This document shows positions 13,000-15,017 of a stretch of DNA of 15,017 bases, piece after piece. The notes beneath the pieces were generated by a model. It searched no databases. It was not told the origin of the DNA and saw only the letters and a program-made list of their open reading frames with translations. Origin of the DNA: JABDGZ01 sp964487685 (GTDB lineage Bacteria > Omnitrophota > Gorgyraeia > Zapsychrales > Fredricksoniimonadaceae); the NCBI GenBank assembly GCA_964487685.1, contig CAZASA010000055.1:1-15017 (forward strand). Reading direction: 5' to 3'. Every line of letters starts with the position of its first letter. Position 1 is the first letter of the stretch. The translations under genes and the position numbers were made by a program.

Positions 13000-15017
13000 T
13001 CATAACTTTAAGGAAGCTTGCAGTTCACGAAAGATAGGAAGCCCCGCGGCCGCATTGATCGAAAGGATCACCGGCACAAAACCATCGATCTTGCCCAACT
13101 GCGCCATGTCCTGCTGGCTTAACGGCAAAGGCACCCCCCGCCCATCGCGCTTGATCTGCAGGTCCATATTAGCCGCATTAAGATCAATACCACCAAAAGG
13201 CTGCTGTCCCATCGCCGGATTAATATTTTCATGGCTAGGCATTACGGCTATCATTGCTTGGCTTGCCTTAACCTTTTCAAAGGCTAAACGGACCATTTTG
13301 ATATGTTCATCAATATATAGAGGCTGATTCGCCAGATCTAAACTAGATGATAATCTTTGACCGGCCCTGGCCCTTGCCTCTTCATCGATCATAAAAATAG
13401 GACCGAATCTTTCAAAGAATGGTTTAAGGGCCCCACGATATTCCCCCTTTAAATAGGCTAGTAACCAATCATTAAAACTTAAACCATGTTTATCAAGCGA
13501 GCTTATCACATAATCTGTAATTATCAATTCGGATGGATATCGTACAATTTCTTTATGCATGGTTGAATTTGTTACAAACGCTGAAACAGGACCATATTGT
13601 CTATAATTTATAAATTTACTGGTAAATGCGTTTACCCTCACATTAACCGGCAACTGTTGGTTAAAATACTTTTCATTTAACATCTTCATATTCCTTAAAA
13701 CCAGAAGGGTCAAATAGTGAGTTGTTCCTTCATCCAGGAATTTGGGTAAAAATCCTTCAGATATAGAATGAAACTGTTCATGCACTACGGCCTCTATAAA
13801 TCTTTCCCTGCTTAAGCCTTGAGGAATATAAACGATGTTTAATGCTGAGCTAAAAGCATTTACATTTCTTAAATATATTCGGACCGGGGCAAAAGGAACA
13901 CTTCCTTTTAGCCCCCATCCCCTCAATGTCTCCGTGATCCCTGCTTGAGCCTCTTGGACCATTCTTTGTTCACTTTCTTTAGGTTCCCGATATTCTTTAA
14001 GATAAACGCGTTCATCACTCTTGATCTTTTCTGTAAGAACTGATGGTAACTCTGTTGTAGCGGTTAATTTACGACCCATCTTTTCTTCCGTGGATAAAAC
14101 TTGTAAAGCGAGCTTGTGTATAAAAGTCTTTTTTGGCTTACGATTACTTCCCGAAAGATCAATAACAGCCTGGAAAACTTTCTGGGATAATTCTTTGGCC
14201 TCATTAAAATGATCAGATAATTGCCTACCAGCCAATGCATCCAAATCCACCTTCGCAACATAGGAATTATTAGAAAGCAAATCCCTAATATCCCGAGCTT
14301 CCGTCGCCGTCATCGCCGCGCTTTGATTGATCGCTTTGATAATATTTGAAAGCGTTGCATTTACTCGAGCGACCCTTCTATTAATTCTTTCGATATCAAA
14401 ACTTCCCTTACTCCAATCATCTTGGATCGAAGACATTTCAATATCGATAAGCATACTATATCTCCAAAATTTCTTAGGGATTTTCTTTCCATAAAGCGCA
14501 TTTGACAGTTTTACAGAGATGCCAATATTTTTGGGAATCTCGGAAGTAACGCTTATCCTATTGACTCCTTTTACACCGTGCCCGCTTGCAATTTCTGAAG
14601 CTAAGACAAAAAGATCCCTAATATGTTCTGTGGCTGCCTCTTGATCTATTTCTTGATTTTCTTGCCTTTGCCCTTTGGTAAGCAAACCTTCTTTTATTCT
14701 TTCTGTGATAGATATAAAGGCTTTTTTCACACTATTCGCTGCCATCGCCGCATCGGCTCGGCTTGGATCAAGCGCAATGGCGGCGCGGTCAATGGTCGGT
14801 TCTTCACCAGCAGCGGCGGCCAGGTCGATATTCTTGGGCAAGAGTTCACCTTTTTGGGCAATTAACAATACCCTGTCGTGATACCCTGCTTTGACATCTT
14901 CTGCTTGGGCAAAATCTTCTGTCCCACCGGAGAAATACTTTCGGGGTATCGGCTGTTGGGTGTATTTATCAACGTCTTCTTTGATGTAGTTAAAAACGCC
15001 TTTTTTAAAGGCCTTGA
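13000..15017 (-). CDS. Large protein with HExxH zinc-metallopeptidase motif and conserved Omnitrophota-type C-terminus, 5' end beyond window
   Basis: The frame is open to the window edge, giving 671 visible residues of a longer protein; a TTG at 14868 is not a convincing start. The visible part opens with KKGVFNYIKEDVDKY and IPRKYFSGG, then an Ala-rich linker (GEEPTIDRAAIALDPSRADA), then helical charged segments. The middle holds VVHEQFHS (H412, E413, H416) followed 12 residues later by FLDEGTTHYL (E429). This is the HExxH...E layout of gluzincin-type (Peptidase_MA-like) zinc proteases, where His, His and Glu bind zinc and the first Glu is catalytic. The last 66 residues carry FGGIDLN, LQIKRDG, GVPLPLSQQ and GFVPVILSI, a C-terminal block I recall from Omnitrophota proteins. 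The substrate is unknown. No signal peptide can be assessed. It ends 111 nt before the antitoxin gene, and no hairpin terminator is evident. Confidence 0.8.
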   Translation of the reverse strand, partial: KAFKKGVFNYIKEDVDKYTQQPIPRKYFSGGTEDFAQAEDVKAGYHDRVLLIAQKGELLPKNIDLAAAAGEEPTIDRAAIALDPSRADAAMAANSVKKAFISITERIKEGLLTKGQRQENQEIDQEAATEHIRDLFVLASEIASGHGVKGVNRISVTSEIPKNIGISVKLSNALYGKKIPKKFWRYSMLIDIEMSSIQDDWSKGSFDIERINRRVARVNATLSNIIKAINQSAAMTATEARDIRDLLSNNSYVAKVDLDALAGRQLSDHFNEAKELSQKVFQAVIDLSGSNRKPKKTFIHKLALQVLSTEEKMGRKLTATTELPSVLTEKIKSDERVYLKEYREPKESEQRMVQEAQAGITETLRGWGLKGSVPFAPVRIYLRNVNAFSSALNIVYIPQGLSRERFIEAVVHEQFHSISEGFLPKFLDEGTTHYLTLLVLRNMKMLNEKYFNQQLPVNVRVNAFTSKFINYRQYGPVSAFVTNSTMHKEIVRYPSELIITDYVISSLDKHGLSFNDWLLAYLKGEYRGALKPFFERFGPIFMIDEEARARAGQRLSSSLDLANQPLYIDEHIKMVRLAFEKVKASQAMIAVMPSHENINPAMGQQPFGGIDLNAANMDLQIKRDGRGVPLPLSQQDMAQLGKIDGFVPVILSINAAAGLPIFRELQASLKL

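Overview
The window reads as chromosomal DNA of an uncultivated Gram-negative bacterium, most likely Omnitrophota (formerly OP3). This placement is an inference. It rests on a complete lipid A/Kdo/LPS-core gene set, on gene fusions within that set, and on a large protein at the right edge. That protein carries an IPRKYFSGG segment and a C-terminal block (GGIDLN / LQIKRDG / GVPLPL / GFVPVIL) that I associate from memory with Omnitrophota proteins. No rRNA, tRNA, CRISPR array or transposase was seen. Every gene I accept lies on the minus strand, so transcription runs from high to low coordinates.

Right edge (13000-15017): the 3' part of a gene for a large protein, open to the window boundary. 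It has a zinc-metallopeptidase signature (HEQFH, then DEG 12 residues on) and ends in the conserved C-terminal block. Next (12222-12954) is a toxin-antitoxin pair, a DUF6364-type ribbon-helix-helix antitoxin and a PIN_3/VapC-like nuclease, under a near-consensus promoter with operator-like repeats. Then comes xerC (11300-12160), the chromosome-dimer recombinase, followed by a hairpin that probably ends its transcript.

Centre (906-11214): a tightly packed eight-gene operon for lipid A completion and LPS core assembly. In transcription order it holds waaA (Kdo transferase), lpxK (lipid A 4'-kinase), an LpxL-type acyltransferase fused to an ELM1/DUF1022 domain, a GT4-GT9 fused glycosyltransferase, a separate GT4, and three GT9 (heptosyltransferase-family) proteins. 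Neighbours overlap by 4 to 41 nt or are 1 nt apart, so translational coupling is likely. WaaA, LpxK and LpxL would finish Kdo-lipid A at the inner membrane, and the four GT9 and two GT4 domains would then extend the core sugar chain.

Left end (1-822): a separate short transcription unit with its own sigma70-type promoter. It encodes a stand-alone receiver protein whose phospho-acceptor Asp is replaced by Glu, a DUF2934 small protein, and the start of a cysteine-containing small protein cut by the window edge.

Points most worth a second look: the acyltransferase-ELM1 fusion, the GT4-GT9 fusion with a fossil TGATG junction, two genes (waaA and xerC) with a perfect TATAAT exactly 6 nt before an ATG and no Shine-Dalgarno, the Glu-substituted receiver, and the metallopeptidase-bearing large protein.
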